This document shows, piece after piece, positions 1 to 6,208 of a DNA stretch of 6,527 nt. The notes beneath the pieces are model-generated. The model was given only the letters and a program-made list of their open reading frames with translations. It was not told the DNA's origin and ran no database searches. The stretch lies in assembly GCA_030453055.1 (NCBI GenBank), contig JAKDLC010000119.1, forward strand, positions 1-6,527. Direction: 5' to 3'. Position 1 is the stretch's first letter. Each line of letters starts with the position of its first letter. This stretch comes from Nitrosospira sp. Its GTDB lineage: Bacteria; Pseudomonadota; Gammaproteobacteria; Burkholderiales; Nitrosomonadaceae. The position numbers and the translations under genes were made by a program.

Positions 1-138
1 GAAAACCTGGTTTATCGTGTCAGAAAAACGCCACAATCACCGCCATGCCGCATTGCCCGTCTTGCATATGGACCCGGATAACGATACGCTTCAGCACGCC
101 TTGCCCCGATGTCAACATTAGTAACGTCCATTCCCGGA
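1..138 (-). other. Region downstream of lptC, no gene supported
   Basis: In most LPS-producing proteobacteria lptA starts at or just after the lptC stop. Read on the minus strand, all three frames here are broken or lack a good start. The ATG at 135-133 gives about 39 codons without a signal peptide before a stop. The ATG at 119-117 gives about 32 codons ending in a stop. The third frame is open only from a TTG at 36-34 to the window edge, with 12 codons and no clear ribosome binding site. A real lptA could begin at that TTG or outside the window. No hairpin followed by a T run was seen, so a terminator is not supported either. Confidence 0.4.
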
Positions 139-744
139 TTAATCTGAATCTATTTTCGCCGCGTTAGCGCGCCTTTTCACTTTGGCATGGACAACTTTAA
201 CCTGCGACAATAACCGGGTGACTTGAGTGCGGTTGCTCGTTTCCATGCCGACCGCTTTGATAATGGCGTTCGCCTCGGTAATAACGACAGGCCTGTCCGT
301 TTTGGCGATGTCATCGTCAGGAACGAGATGCAAAAAACTGGTAGTCATCGTTGTCTCCCCGCGACCTTTGCCTGCCTTACGCAACACCTTGACATTACCC
401 GTTAGATAAATGTCTTCGCCGTTGCCGGACATTTTCGCCTGATCCGCCTCCACCTCCATCGCCGGTTTTCCGGGATGGGTGTTGATAAGACGGGGCTGTT
501 CCAGATCAGCGGTATCGTCGTCCGGATAATGAAGCATTTTTTTTGCAGAAAGTACATGGCGCGTAACGCCCTCATGATCCATGCGAGTAGCCGAAAAGTT
601 TTCCACAATATAATCAGGAGCACGGCGCAAGTCTCCCTCTTGTGCCGGAGACGGGGCGCGTACCGACTGATTCAGCCAGAATGCCAGCACGATCAGCAAC
701 ACCAGTAGAATCAGGGGAAGCCTGGAAAGGAACTGATTGATCAT
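139..744 (-). CDS. lptC: LPS export system protein LptC
   Basis: LptC is a bitopic inner-membrane protein that takes LPS from the LptB2FG transporter and hands it to LptA in the periplasmic bridge. The 201-residue product has one hydrophobic segment near residues 9-24 followed by a periplasmic domain. The stretch DYIVENFSATRMDHEG (44-59) and LSAKKMLHYPDDD (65-77) is the conserved start of the LptC/YrbK beta-jellyroll. A second repeat-like block with DIYLTGNVKV lies at 111-120. Length is close to the usual 190-200. The basic C-terminus (KVKRRANAAK) is a slight extension. The start is the ATG at 744-742. AGG lies directly in front of it, so the Shine-Dalgarno spacing is poor. kdsC ends 91 bases upstream, which suggests a shared transcript. 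The upstream gap is open in this frame but has no ATG, GTG or TTG, so a longer form is unlikely. Confidence 0.88.
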   Translation of the reverse strand: MINQFLSRLPLILLVLLIVLAFWLNQSVRAPSPAQEGDLRRAPDYIVENFSATRMDHEGVTRHVLSAKKMLHYPDDDTADLEQPRLINTHPGKPAMEVEADQAKMSGNGEDIYLTGNVKVLRKAGKGRGETTMTTSFLHLVPDDDIAKTDRPVVITEANAIIKAVGMETSNRTQVTRLLSQVKVVHAKVKRRANAAKIDSD

Positions 745-835
745 CCTGAATCCGGCAATTGGAGCGAACGCAGCAAAAATGTGAAGCTCAAGTGGCGTAA
801 AACGTCGAGAGGGATGGCGCAGAGCGGATTCAGGA

Positions 836-1360
836 TCACTTAAGATACGTCGCCAACAAGACGTCCAGTGTGTCCTGCGCCCGCATCACCATTTCGCAGA
901 TCTCGCGCGCAGCCCCCCGCCCACCTCCAAGACGGGTGACATAGTGTGCGTGCTTCTTCACCAGCGCGGGCGCAGCGGGCACACAAACAGCCAGACCGCA
1001 GCGCAGCATCACCGGCAAATCTATCAAGTCATCACCCACGTAGGCGCAGGCCGAAGCATCCAGCTCCAGTTTCTTTAATAACGCTTCGAATGCAGGCAGC
1101 TTGGTTTTCGCACCTTGGTAAACAAGCGTAATACCTAAATCTTTCGCCTTCAAATCCACACAGCGCGATTCTCTGCCGGTAATGATGGCAACTTTGACTC
1201 CGCTCGCCCTGAGCATTTTTATGCCGTGACCGTCGTGGCTGTTGAATGCCTTGATCTCCTCACCGCTGTCAGAAAGGTAGAGACTCCCGTCCGTAAGCAC
1301 TCCGTCCACGTCAAATACGACCAGGCGAATTTTTCTGGCCTTTTCCAGTATGTGTTGCAT
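836..1360 (-). CDS. kdsC: 3-deoxy-D-manno-octulosonate 8-phosphate phosphatase KdsC
   Basis: KdsC removes phosphate from KDO 8-phosphate in the cytoplasm, giving the KDO sugar needed for the LPS inner core. It is a capless HAD phosphatase that works as a tetramer. The 174-residue product has all four HAD motifs: FDVDGVLTDG at 16-25 (nucleophile Asp17, acid/base Asp19), ITGR at 60-63, Lys87 in AKTKLPAF, and GDDLIDLPVM at 109-118. It also has the family signatures EEIKAFNSHDGHGIK (34-48) and YVTRLGGGRGAAREICE (140-156). The chosen ATG at 1360-1358 gives the normal KdsC length, about 16 residues before the nucleophile, with a weak TGGA site upstream. The frame stays open back to a TTG at 1456 that overlaps the ispH stop. 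This would add 32 residues without known family character, so I reject it as the main start. The gene sits between ispH and lptC, and no kdsD precedes it. Confidence 0.93.
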   Translation of the reverse strand: MQHILEKARKIRLVVFDVDGVLTDGSLYLSDSGEEIKAFNSHDGHGIKMLRASGVKVAIITGRESRCVDLKAKDLGITLVYQGAKTKLPAFEALLKKLELDASACAYVGDDLIDLPVMLRCGLAVCVPAAPALVKKHAHYVTRLGGGRGAAREICEMVMRAQDTLDVLLATYLK

Positions 1361-1452
1361 CGATATTCCAGCGACCAATCGCCAGCCCTGCGAAGACGAG
1401 ATGTTGAGATGGGATAACAAATGACGAGAAGAAGCGAAAACCGCTTGCTCGA

Positions 1453-2397
1453 TCAATTTTTAGGCAATGGAAACACCACCGACTCAACCACGCCGCTTAG
1501 TTCATCCACCATCACCTCTCTTCCCGCTTGCCCTGCTCCTATCTGCCTGAGCCGTGATATGACTTCCTGTACCAGCACTTCCGGCGCCGAAGCTCCCGCG
1601 GTAATACCGATCCGGTCTTTTTCCTCCAACCACTTTTCCTGTAATTGCTCGGCGCGATCTATCATATGCGCGTCCACACCCGCGTTTCTTGCGACCTCAC
1701 ACAAGCGATTGGAGTTGGAACTGTTGGGTGAGCCAACTACGATCACCAGATCACACTGCTTCACCATCATTTTGACCGCATCCTGGCGATTCTGCGTGGC
1801 ATAGCAGATATCGTCCTTTTTCGGTCCGGTGATTTTGGGAAAGCGCTTTTTCAAAGCATTGATCACCCGCGTTGCATCATCCACCGACAACGTGGTCTGG
1901 GTGACATAAGCCAGATGGGTCGGATCTTTGACCTGTAAATTGTCTACATCCTCCTCTGTTTCCACCAGGTACATACAAGGACCATCCCCCTCAGCCTGCC
2001 CCATGGTGCCCTCCACCTCCGGGTGGCCTTCATGGCCGATCATGATGATCTCTCTACCCTGCTCTCGCATCTTTGCCACTTCGATATGAACCTTGGTCAC
2101 CAACGGGCAAGTTGCGTCGAATACCTTGAACTGTTGCGCCTCGGCTTCTCGCCGCACCTCGTGGGACACACCATGAGCACTGAAGATCAGAATGCTGCCA
2201 ACGGGTACTTCATCAAGATTCTCGACAAATACCGCTCCTTTTTTTTCGAGGTTTTCCACAACGAAACGGTTATGCACCACCTCGTGACGAACGTAAATCG
2301 GCGCGCCATGCATGGCCAGCGCCCGTTCCACAATTTCGATGGCGCGATCCACGCCGGCGCAGAAACCTCTGGGATTTGCAAGCAGTACTTTGATCAT
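1453..2397 (-). CDS. ispH: 4-hydroxy-3-methylbut-2-enyl diphosphate reductase IspH (LytB)
   Basis: IspH is the iron-sulfur enzyme that reduces HMBPP to IPP and DMAPP, the last step of the MEP isoprenoid pathway, in the cytoplasm. The 314-residue product has the three cluster cysteines in their contexts: [12 protein letters not shown] (Cys13), [11 protein letters not shown] (Cys97) and ICYATQNRQ (Cys198). Substrate-binding and catalytic positions are also present: HNRFVV (His42), SAHGVS (His75), [14 protein letters not shown] (His125, Glu127), TQTTLS (Thr168), [11 protein letters not shown] (Ser226, Ser227, Asn228) and AGASAPE (Ser270). Length matches the usual 310-320 residues, so the gene looks intact and functional. 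The ATG is preceded by a GGAG site eight bases away. It lies 141 bases after the BtuF-like gene and 92 bases before kdsC on the same strand. Its product also feeds undecaprenyl-phosphate synthesis, which loosely links it to the envelope genes that follow. Confidence 0.97.
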   Translation of the reverse strand: MIKVLLANPRGFCAGVDRAIEIVERALAMHGAPIYVRHEVVHNRFVVENLEKKGAVFVENLDEVPVGSILIFSAHGVSHEVRREAEAQQFKVFDATCPLVTKVHIEVAKMREQGREIIMIGHEGHPEVEGTMGQAEGDGPCMYLVETEEDVDNLQVKDPTHLAYVTQTTLSVDDATRVINALKKRFPKITGPKKDDICYATQNRQDAVKMMVKQCDLVIVVGSPNSSNSNRLCEVARNAGVDAHMIDRAEQLQEKWLEEKDRIGITAGASAPEVLVQEVISRLRQIGAGQAGREVMVDELSGVVESVVFPLPKN

Positions 2398-2405
2398 TGG
2401 TCGTT

Positions 2406-2409
2406 CTCC
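2406..2409 (-). promoter_or_regulatory. Ribosome binding site of ispH
   Basis: On the minus strand GGAG lies eight bases before the ispH ATG (2397-2395). It is one of only two clear Shine-Dalgarno sequences in the window and supports this start. Confidence 0.7.
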
Positions 2410-2538
2410 ATAAAAACTGTCTTCAGCCGAGCGTCGATACTGTGTTTTTTAACGCCCGCCGCCCTTTGTGGCGCATACCGCATAGTGTACTTTATCCGGC
2501 AGTCGAACGTTTATTTTTCAGCTATTTGTCGCTCATTT

Positions 2539-3498
2539 TCAGCTCGACCGAACCCCCTCCAACTGCGCGCAAACCGTTTTTGCCGCCTGCAGCATGCGCG
2601 GCGTCGGGCGGTGTATGAGATCGGGATGTACAAAAAACAAATGGTTGCTCCTGACTGCGCCGAGGCGCGGCAAGCGCCGCAACCGCTCTCTCGCCCCAAC
2701 TTCAGCAAATTCAAGGGAGATGCTGCTGACGATAGCTTGAGGATCGGCGTCCAGCAGGCTTTCCTCGGATACCACCGGGGTCAGGGAAGATGCGGAAGCG
2801 AACACATTGGCGCCGCCGCAAATGTCGATGATATCGCTGATAATATGATTACCGTTCACCGTCATTAGCGGCTGGCTCCAGATCAAGTGGAGCACCCTGA
2901 TCTGCTGACGGCCGCCATGGCTGCGTTTGATTTGCTGCAACTCCGCTTCATAAGCCCGCGCCGCCGGTTCTGCTTGTGTTGACGTTCCCGCCAGCTTGCC
3001 GATCATCCGCAGTAGTCGCGATACATCTTCCAGCCTGGCTGCTTCTGTGACAAAAACAGTCAGACCAAGTTTCTCAAGTTTCTCGATATTTGAGAGACTA
3101 TTGCCGCTGCGCCACGCAATCACCAGATCGGGCTGGAGTGCGATAATTCTCTCCAAATCAAGACTGGATGAGTCGCCAACGTCCGGAACGGATTTGGCGG
3201 CCTCAGGATAATCGCTGTAGCGGCTGACGCCCACAAGTTTGCCGCCTGCGCCGGCAGCGAATACCAGTTCGGTGATGTTAGGGGAAAGCGAGATAATACG
3301 TCTGGCAAAGTAATCCAGGCGGATGCCGCGTCCGCGATCATCAGTCACCTTAAGCGGCAAGGTTGGTCCTGCGATATCGACCGCGCCGGCGGCGCCAATA
3401 AAAGCCCCCAGAAACACCGGAAATGCAAACAGCGGCGCTAAAACGCCGCGCCACATTTTATTGATGGCGTTTGTGCACGTACGAAAATTACGGATCAT
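2539..3498 (-). CDS. btuF: BtuF-like periplasmic cobalamin/metal-chelate binding protein
   Basis: This is probably the periplasmic solute-binding component of a class III (BtuCDF/FecBCD-type) ABC importer, delivering vitamin B12 or a similar metal chelate. The 319-residue product has a basic N-terminus and a hydrophobic segment at about 18-39 ending AAGA, a likely signal peptide cleaved near residue 39. The binding fold follows: RRIISLSPNITELVFAAG (66-83), VGVSRYSDYP (89-98), LERIIALQPDLVIAWRSGN (115-133) and SDIIDICGGANVF (221-233). The YSDYP, LVIAWR-GN and CGG-N-F motifs match BtuF better than siderophore binders, but the ligand is inferred. The start ATG overlaps the upstream stop as ATGA, suggesting translational coupling. 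A second start at Met15 would give a shorter signal peptide. No permease or ATPase gene is in the window, so its transporter must be encoded elsewhere. Confidence 0.82.
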   Translation of the reverse strand: MIRNFRTCTNAINKMWRGVLAPLFAFPVFLGAFIGAAGAVDIAGPTLPLKVTDDRGRGIRLDYFARRIISLSPNITELVFAAGAGGKLVGVSRYSDYPEAAKSVPDVGDSSSLDLERIIALQPDLVIAWRSGNSLSNIEKLEKLGLTVFVTEAARLEDVSRLLRMIGKLAGTSTQAEPAARAYEAELQQIKRSHGGRQQIRVLHLIWSQPLMTVNGNHIISDIIDICGGANVFASASSLTPVVSEESLLDADPQAIVSSISLEFAEVGARERLRRLPRLGAVRSNHLFFVHPDLIHRPTPRMLQAAKTVCAQLEGVRSS

Positions 3499-4607
3499 GC
3501 ATAACGGCTGGCCAAAGCCTCGCGTTGCTCGTAGGCTTCCCGCGCGATGCGGATATCTTCCAGAAAAAACGGCAGTTCTCTGATCTGTAGCGCCTGCGGT
3601 CCGTCCACGAGCGCCTTACCCGGCACTGGATGAAAGTCTACCAGCACCATGTTGGCGCCCGCGATCACGCCTTGGGCGGTCGCATGCATGATATCAAGTA
3701 TGCCGTCCGGCGAGGAGGCGCGCGCACCGACTGAATGCGAGGGATCGATGCACACCGGCATGCGCGTCAGGCGCTTGACCACGGGTACATGGGCAAAATC
3801 CACAAAATTGCGGTGGGGGTCCGCCATATTGGTTTTCATCCCGCGCAAGCCAAAAACCACTTTGCGGTTTCCCTCGGAAGCCAGGTATTCCGCGGCATTG
3901 AGCGATTCGTCCAGAGTGATGCCGAAGCCGCGCTTGATCAGTACCGGAAAATCCTGCTGCCGCCCGACGATCTTCAGCAGTTCGAAATTTTGCGTGTTAC
4001 GCGTACCGATCTGCAGCATGACACCGGTGGCATCGCCCGTCCGGTAGAGTGCGTCGCAAATTTCTTCCACATGGGATTCATGGGTGATTTCCATGGCGAT
4101 CACCTTGATGCCATATTTCCCGGCCAGCTCGAATACATAAGGCAAACAGGTTTTGCCGTGGCCCTGAAACGAATATGGGCTGGTACGCGGCTTATATGCA
4201 CCCATGCGGGTACATACCTGTCCATGGTCGCGTAGCGCCTGCATCATTAACTCAACATGCTCCAGCGTATCCACCGCACATAGTCCGGCGAATACATTAA
4301 GCGTATCCTGGCCAAAGCGCACGCCGTTATAGTCGAAGTAAGTCGGCCTGCGATCTTCCTTGTGCCGTCCGAGCACACGGTACTCCTCCGAAATCCGAAC
4401 TACCTGCTCGACACATGGCAGTCTTTGCATATCCTCAATAGGCAATGTCTTGGTGTTGCCGATCAAATATACCTCGGTAAGGGTCTGCTCGATGCCGACT
4501 TCGTTATGCACACGTGTGGAAATACCCGGCAAATTTGCGAGGTGCACCAATAATTGCTTATATTCGGAGCTGTCAGACCGGGTATCCGGACTCAGGACGA
4601 GAATCAT
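3495..4607 (-). CDS. Type I-beta DAHP synthase family protein (3-deoxy-7-phosphoheptulonate synthase), divergent active site
   Basis: The family condenses phosphoenolpyruvate with erythrose 4-phosphate to DAHP, the first step of the shikimate pathway. The 370-residue product has an N-terminal ferredoxin-like regulatory-type domain (about 1-75) and a TIM-barrel catalytic domain. Seen motifs are GAYKPRTSPYSFQGHG (136-151), IGTRNTQNF (200-208), LIKRGF (223-228), IDPSHS (287-292) and KALVDG (331-336). Compared with Thermotoga DAHP synthase as I recall it, Cys110, His291 and Asp335 keep metal-ligand positions, but the ligand glutamate is replaced by Asp324 (LVDFHP). AGPCS reads AGLCA, and the usual ERGIRT reads LRGMKT. 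It could be a working DAHP synthase, a paralogue with altered metal preference, or an enzyme acting on another aldose phosphate. The start at 4607 fits the family's MI-VL opening. The upstream open frame to 4730 adds an arginine-rich stretch with no family character. Confidence 0.85.
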   Translation of the reverse strand: MILVLSPDTRSDSSEYKQLLVHLANLPGISTRVHNEVGIEQTLTEVYLIGNTKTLPIEDMQRLPCVEQVVRISEEYRVLGRHKEDRRPTYFDYNGVRFGQDTLNVFAGLCAVDTLEHVELMMQALRDHGQVCTRMGAYKPRTSPYSFQGHGKTCLPYVFELAGKYGIKVIAMEITHESHVEEICDALYRTGDATGVMLQIGTRNTQNFELLKIVGRQQDFPVLIKRGFGITLDESLNAAEYLASEGNRKVVFGLRGMKTNMADPHRNFVDFAHVPVVKRLTRMPVCIDPSHSVGARASSPDGILDIMHATAQGVIAGANMVLVDFHPVPGKALVDGPQALQIRELPFFLEDIRIAREAYEQREALASRYA

Positions 4608-4675
4608 GGGATTAGTATCGAGTGTCGACAAACCGGCGCACGGAACGGCGCGAAAAGCACGGCGGCAAAAGCGGA

Positions 4676-4681
4676 ATTCTA
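4676..4681 (-). promoter_or_regulatory. Candidate -10 element for the leftward DAHP-synthase/BtuF genes
   Basis: TAGAAT on the minus strand matches the sigma70 -10 consensus at five of six bases and would start transcription near 4669, leaving a leader of about 60 bases before the ATG at 4607. The -35 region 17 bases upstream (TGGCAA) is poor, so this is tentative. Confidence 0.3.
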
Positions 4682-4698
4682 ACCGAAAAAACCGATGC

Positions 4699-4727
4699 TT
4701 GCCATGCAACCGAATATATCGTTTAAT
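4699..4727 (+). promoter_or_regulatory. Sigma70-like promoter for the rightward yajD-miaA genes
   Basis: TTGCCA at 4699-4704 and TTTAAT at 4722-4727 each match their consensus hexamers at five of six bases and are separated by exactly 17 bases. Transcription would begin at about 4733-4735. That almost coincides with the upstream ATG at 4736 and so favours the ATG at 4775 as the yajD start, with a 40-base leader. It lies within the shared divergent region opposite the leftward genes. Confidence 0.5.
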
Positions 4728-4774
4728 CACTTTCGATGTTAACCACTCGCAGCATAGATTCTGCTATTTACTCA

Positions 4775-5155
4775 ATGCCGCCAAAAACCATTCCGCCGGA
4801 CAGCGACAAGCTGGATCGCATTGTTGCCGAGGCACGGCGCAACCGGGAACAACGGAACATGACGTACCGTGAACAGGCGCTGAGAATTTATCCGTGGATC
4901 TGTGGGCGATGCGCACGCGAGTTCACGCGCGCAAATGTTCAGTTGCTTACGGTACATCACAGAGACCACAATCACGACAATAATCCGGCCGACGGCAGCA
5001 ACTGGGAGTTGCTGTGCGTCTACTGTCACGAAAACGAACACGCCCGGTATCTGGATAACGCCGGACGTGACACCTCATCCGGCAGTGCGCGAGAATCCCG
5101 GTCTACGCATAATCCCTTCGCGAATCTCAAAGCCTTGCTGAAAGACAAAGAGTAA
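4775..5155 (+). CDS. yajD: YajD-type HNH nuclease family protein
   Basis: This is a small HNH-fold protein of the YajD family. Nuclease activity is inferred from the fold, and its cellular role is not established. The 126-residue product carries YREQALRIYPWICGRCAREF (31-50) with the first zinc pair Cys43/Cys46, then LTVHHRDHNHDNNPADGSNWELLCVYCHENEH (58-89). The latter contains the HNH core histidines His61/His62, Asn76 and the second zinc pair Cys81/Cys84. The C-terminal NPFANLKALLKDK (113-125) closely resembles the end of E. coli YajD. A charged, probably helical N-terminus (11-30) precedes the domain. I chose the ATG at 4775 because it gives the MPP...KLDRIVAEA opening expected in the family and leaves a leader after the promoter. 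An in-frame ATG at 4736 would add 13 residues. Neither has a good Shine-Dalgarno site. miaA follows after 48 bases and is probably cotranscribed. Confidence 0.85.
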   Translation: MPPKTIPPDSDKLDRIVAEARRNREQRNMTYREQALRIYPWICGRCAREFTRANVQLLTVHHRDHNHDNNPADGSNWELLCVYCHENEHARYLDNAGRDTSSGSARESRSTHNPFANLKALLKDKE

Positions 5156-5203
5156 CCATGCAAACGAAATGAATCCCGGCCAAACCCGGCGCCTCACGCC
5201 TCC

Positions 5204-6193
5204 ATGACAAAGCAAAACCCAAAACTCCAAAATCAGGATTTCCCAACCTGTCCGCCCGCAATTTTTCTGATGGGACCCACCGCAAGCGGGAAAAGCGGCG
5301 TTGCGCTGGAAATCGCCAGGTGCTTGCCGGTGGAAATCGTTAGCGTGGATTCCGCCCAGGTCTATCGGCATATGAATATCGGCACCGCCAAACCCGACGC
5401 GAAATCCATGACAGTGGCGCCGCACCATCTCATCGACCTGATCGACCCGCACGAGCGCTATTCCGCCGCGCAATTTCGTAGTGACGCGCTCGCCGCAATG
5501 CGCGAGATTACACAACGAGGTCATATTCCCCTGCTGGTTGGCGGCACCATGCTTTACTTCCGGACGCTGCTGGAGGGCCTTTCCGAACTTCCCGCCGCGG
5601 ACGCCGGAATTCGTCTGATAATCGAAACCACGGCCGAGGCCAACGGTTGGCCCGCGATGCACAAAGAATTGCGACGGCTCGATCCGGCCAGCGCGGCGCG
5701 CATCCAACCCACTGACGGCCAGCGCATCCAGCGCGCCCTGGAGGTGTGTTACCTCACCGATACACCCATGTCGGAAATTCTGAAAAAACCCAGGCATGTT
5801 CATCTTCCCTACCGTGTGATTCGCATCGCCCTGATTCCCGGCGAACGCGAGGTGTTGCACCGACGTATCGCGCATCGCTTCGAGGAAATGCTCGAGCTGG
5901 GATTGATCGACGAAATTCGCGCAATCCATGATAAATTCCACCTGGATGACAAGAGTCCTTCAATGCGCTGCGTTGGTTACCGGCAGGCATGGATGTACCT
6001 GAACAATGAAATCTGCATGGCGAAAATGCGCGAAATGGCGCTTGCCGCAACGCGGCAACTGGCGAAACGGCAACTCACCTGGCTACGTTCCATGAAGGAA
6101 ACGAAGGAATTCGATTGCCTGGCGGGAAACCTGTCGGAACAGGTCCGGGAGCATTTGCTAGTTAAAACCAGCGATGCAATAAATCAACACTAA
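5204..6193 (+). CDS. miaA: tRNA dimethylallyltransferase MiaA
   Basis: MiaA transfers a dimethylallyl group from DMAPP to N6 of A37 in tRNAs reading codons that start with U, improving decoding. It acts in the cytoplasm. The 329-residue product has the P-loop GPTASGKS (24-31), the VSVDSAQVYRHMNIGTAKPD block (47-65) with general-base Asp49, HHLIDLIDPHERYSAAQF (74-91), LLVGGTMLYFRTLLEGL (110-126) and the tRNA-binding region DGQRIQRALEV (171-181). It also has MRCVGYRQAW (254-263) and the C-terminal ATRQLAKRQLTWLR (282-295). Length is slightly above the usual 310-320 because of tails at both ends. The gene is intact. The ATG at 5204 has no visible Shine-Dalgarno site, so translation may depend on yajD, 48 bases upstream. 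Its substrate DMAPP comes from the pathway completed by ispH in the same window, though the two genes are on opposite strands. Confidence 0.96.
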   Translation: MTKQNPKLQNQDFPTCPPAIFLMGPTASGKSGVALEIARCLPVEIVSVDSAQVYRHMNIGTAKPDAKSMTVAPHHLIDLIDPHERYSAAQFRSDALAAMREITQRGHIPLLVGGTMLYFRTLLEGLSELPAADAGIRLIIETTAEANGWPAMHKELRRLDPASAARIQPTDGQRIQRALEVCYLTDTPMSEILKKPRHVHLPYRVIRIALIPGEREVLHRRIAHRFEEMLELGLIDEIRAIHDKFHLDDKSPSMRCVGYRQAWMYLNNEICMAKMREMALAATRQLAKRQLTWLRSMKETKEFDCLAGNLSEQVREHLLVKTSDAINQH

Positions 6194-6194
6194 T

Positions 6195-6200
6195 GGAGGG
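6195..6200 (+). promoter_or_regulatory. Ribosome binding site of the BON-domain gene
   Basis: GGAGGG lies eight bases before the ATG at 6209, directly after the miaA stop. It is the strongest Shine-Dalgarno sequence in the window. It implies efficient, independent translation of the downstream lipoprotein even if it shares a transcript with miaA. Confidence 0.75.
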
Positions 6201-6208
6201 AAAATAGC

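Noticed and set aside
110..115. Perfect TTGACA -35 hexamer on the minus strand after lptC
   Set aside because: No sequence resembling a -10 hexamer lies 16-18 bases downstream, so a promoter is not supported.
2431..2482. Possible terminator after the BtuF-like gene
   Set aside because: Only a four-base GC stem could be formed near the A-rich run on the minus strand, and no T run follows it in the transcribed direction.
2023..2868. Long plus-strand open frame of 281 codons
   Set aside because: It is antisense to ispH and the BtuF-like gene, both with unmistakable family motifs, and runs across their intergenic gap. Its translation has low-complexity, cysteine- and arginine-rich character typical of a shadow frame.
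4608..4730. N-terminal extension of the DAHP-synthase gene
   Set aside because: The extra 41 residues are arginine- and phenylalanine-rich and fall over the promoter region. The family's normal opening (MI-VL) begins exactly at the ATG at 4607.
5158..5172. Four-codon ATG...TGA mini-frame between yajD and miaA
   Set aside because: It is too short to judge, has no ribosome binding site, and shows no attenuator-like structure around it.
5075..5941. Long minus-strand open frame of 288 codons opposite miaA and the end of yajD
   Set aside because: miaA is certain on the plus strand. The antisense translation shows no recognisable domain and arises from codon bias of the real genes.
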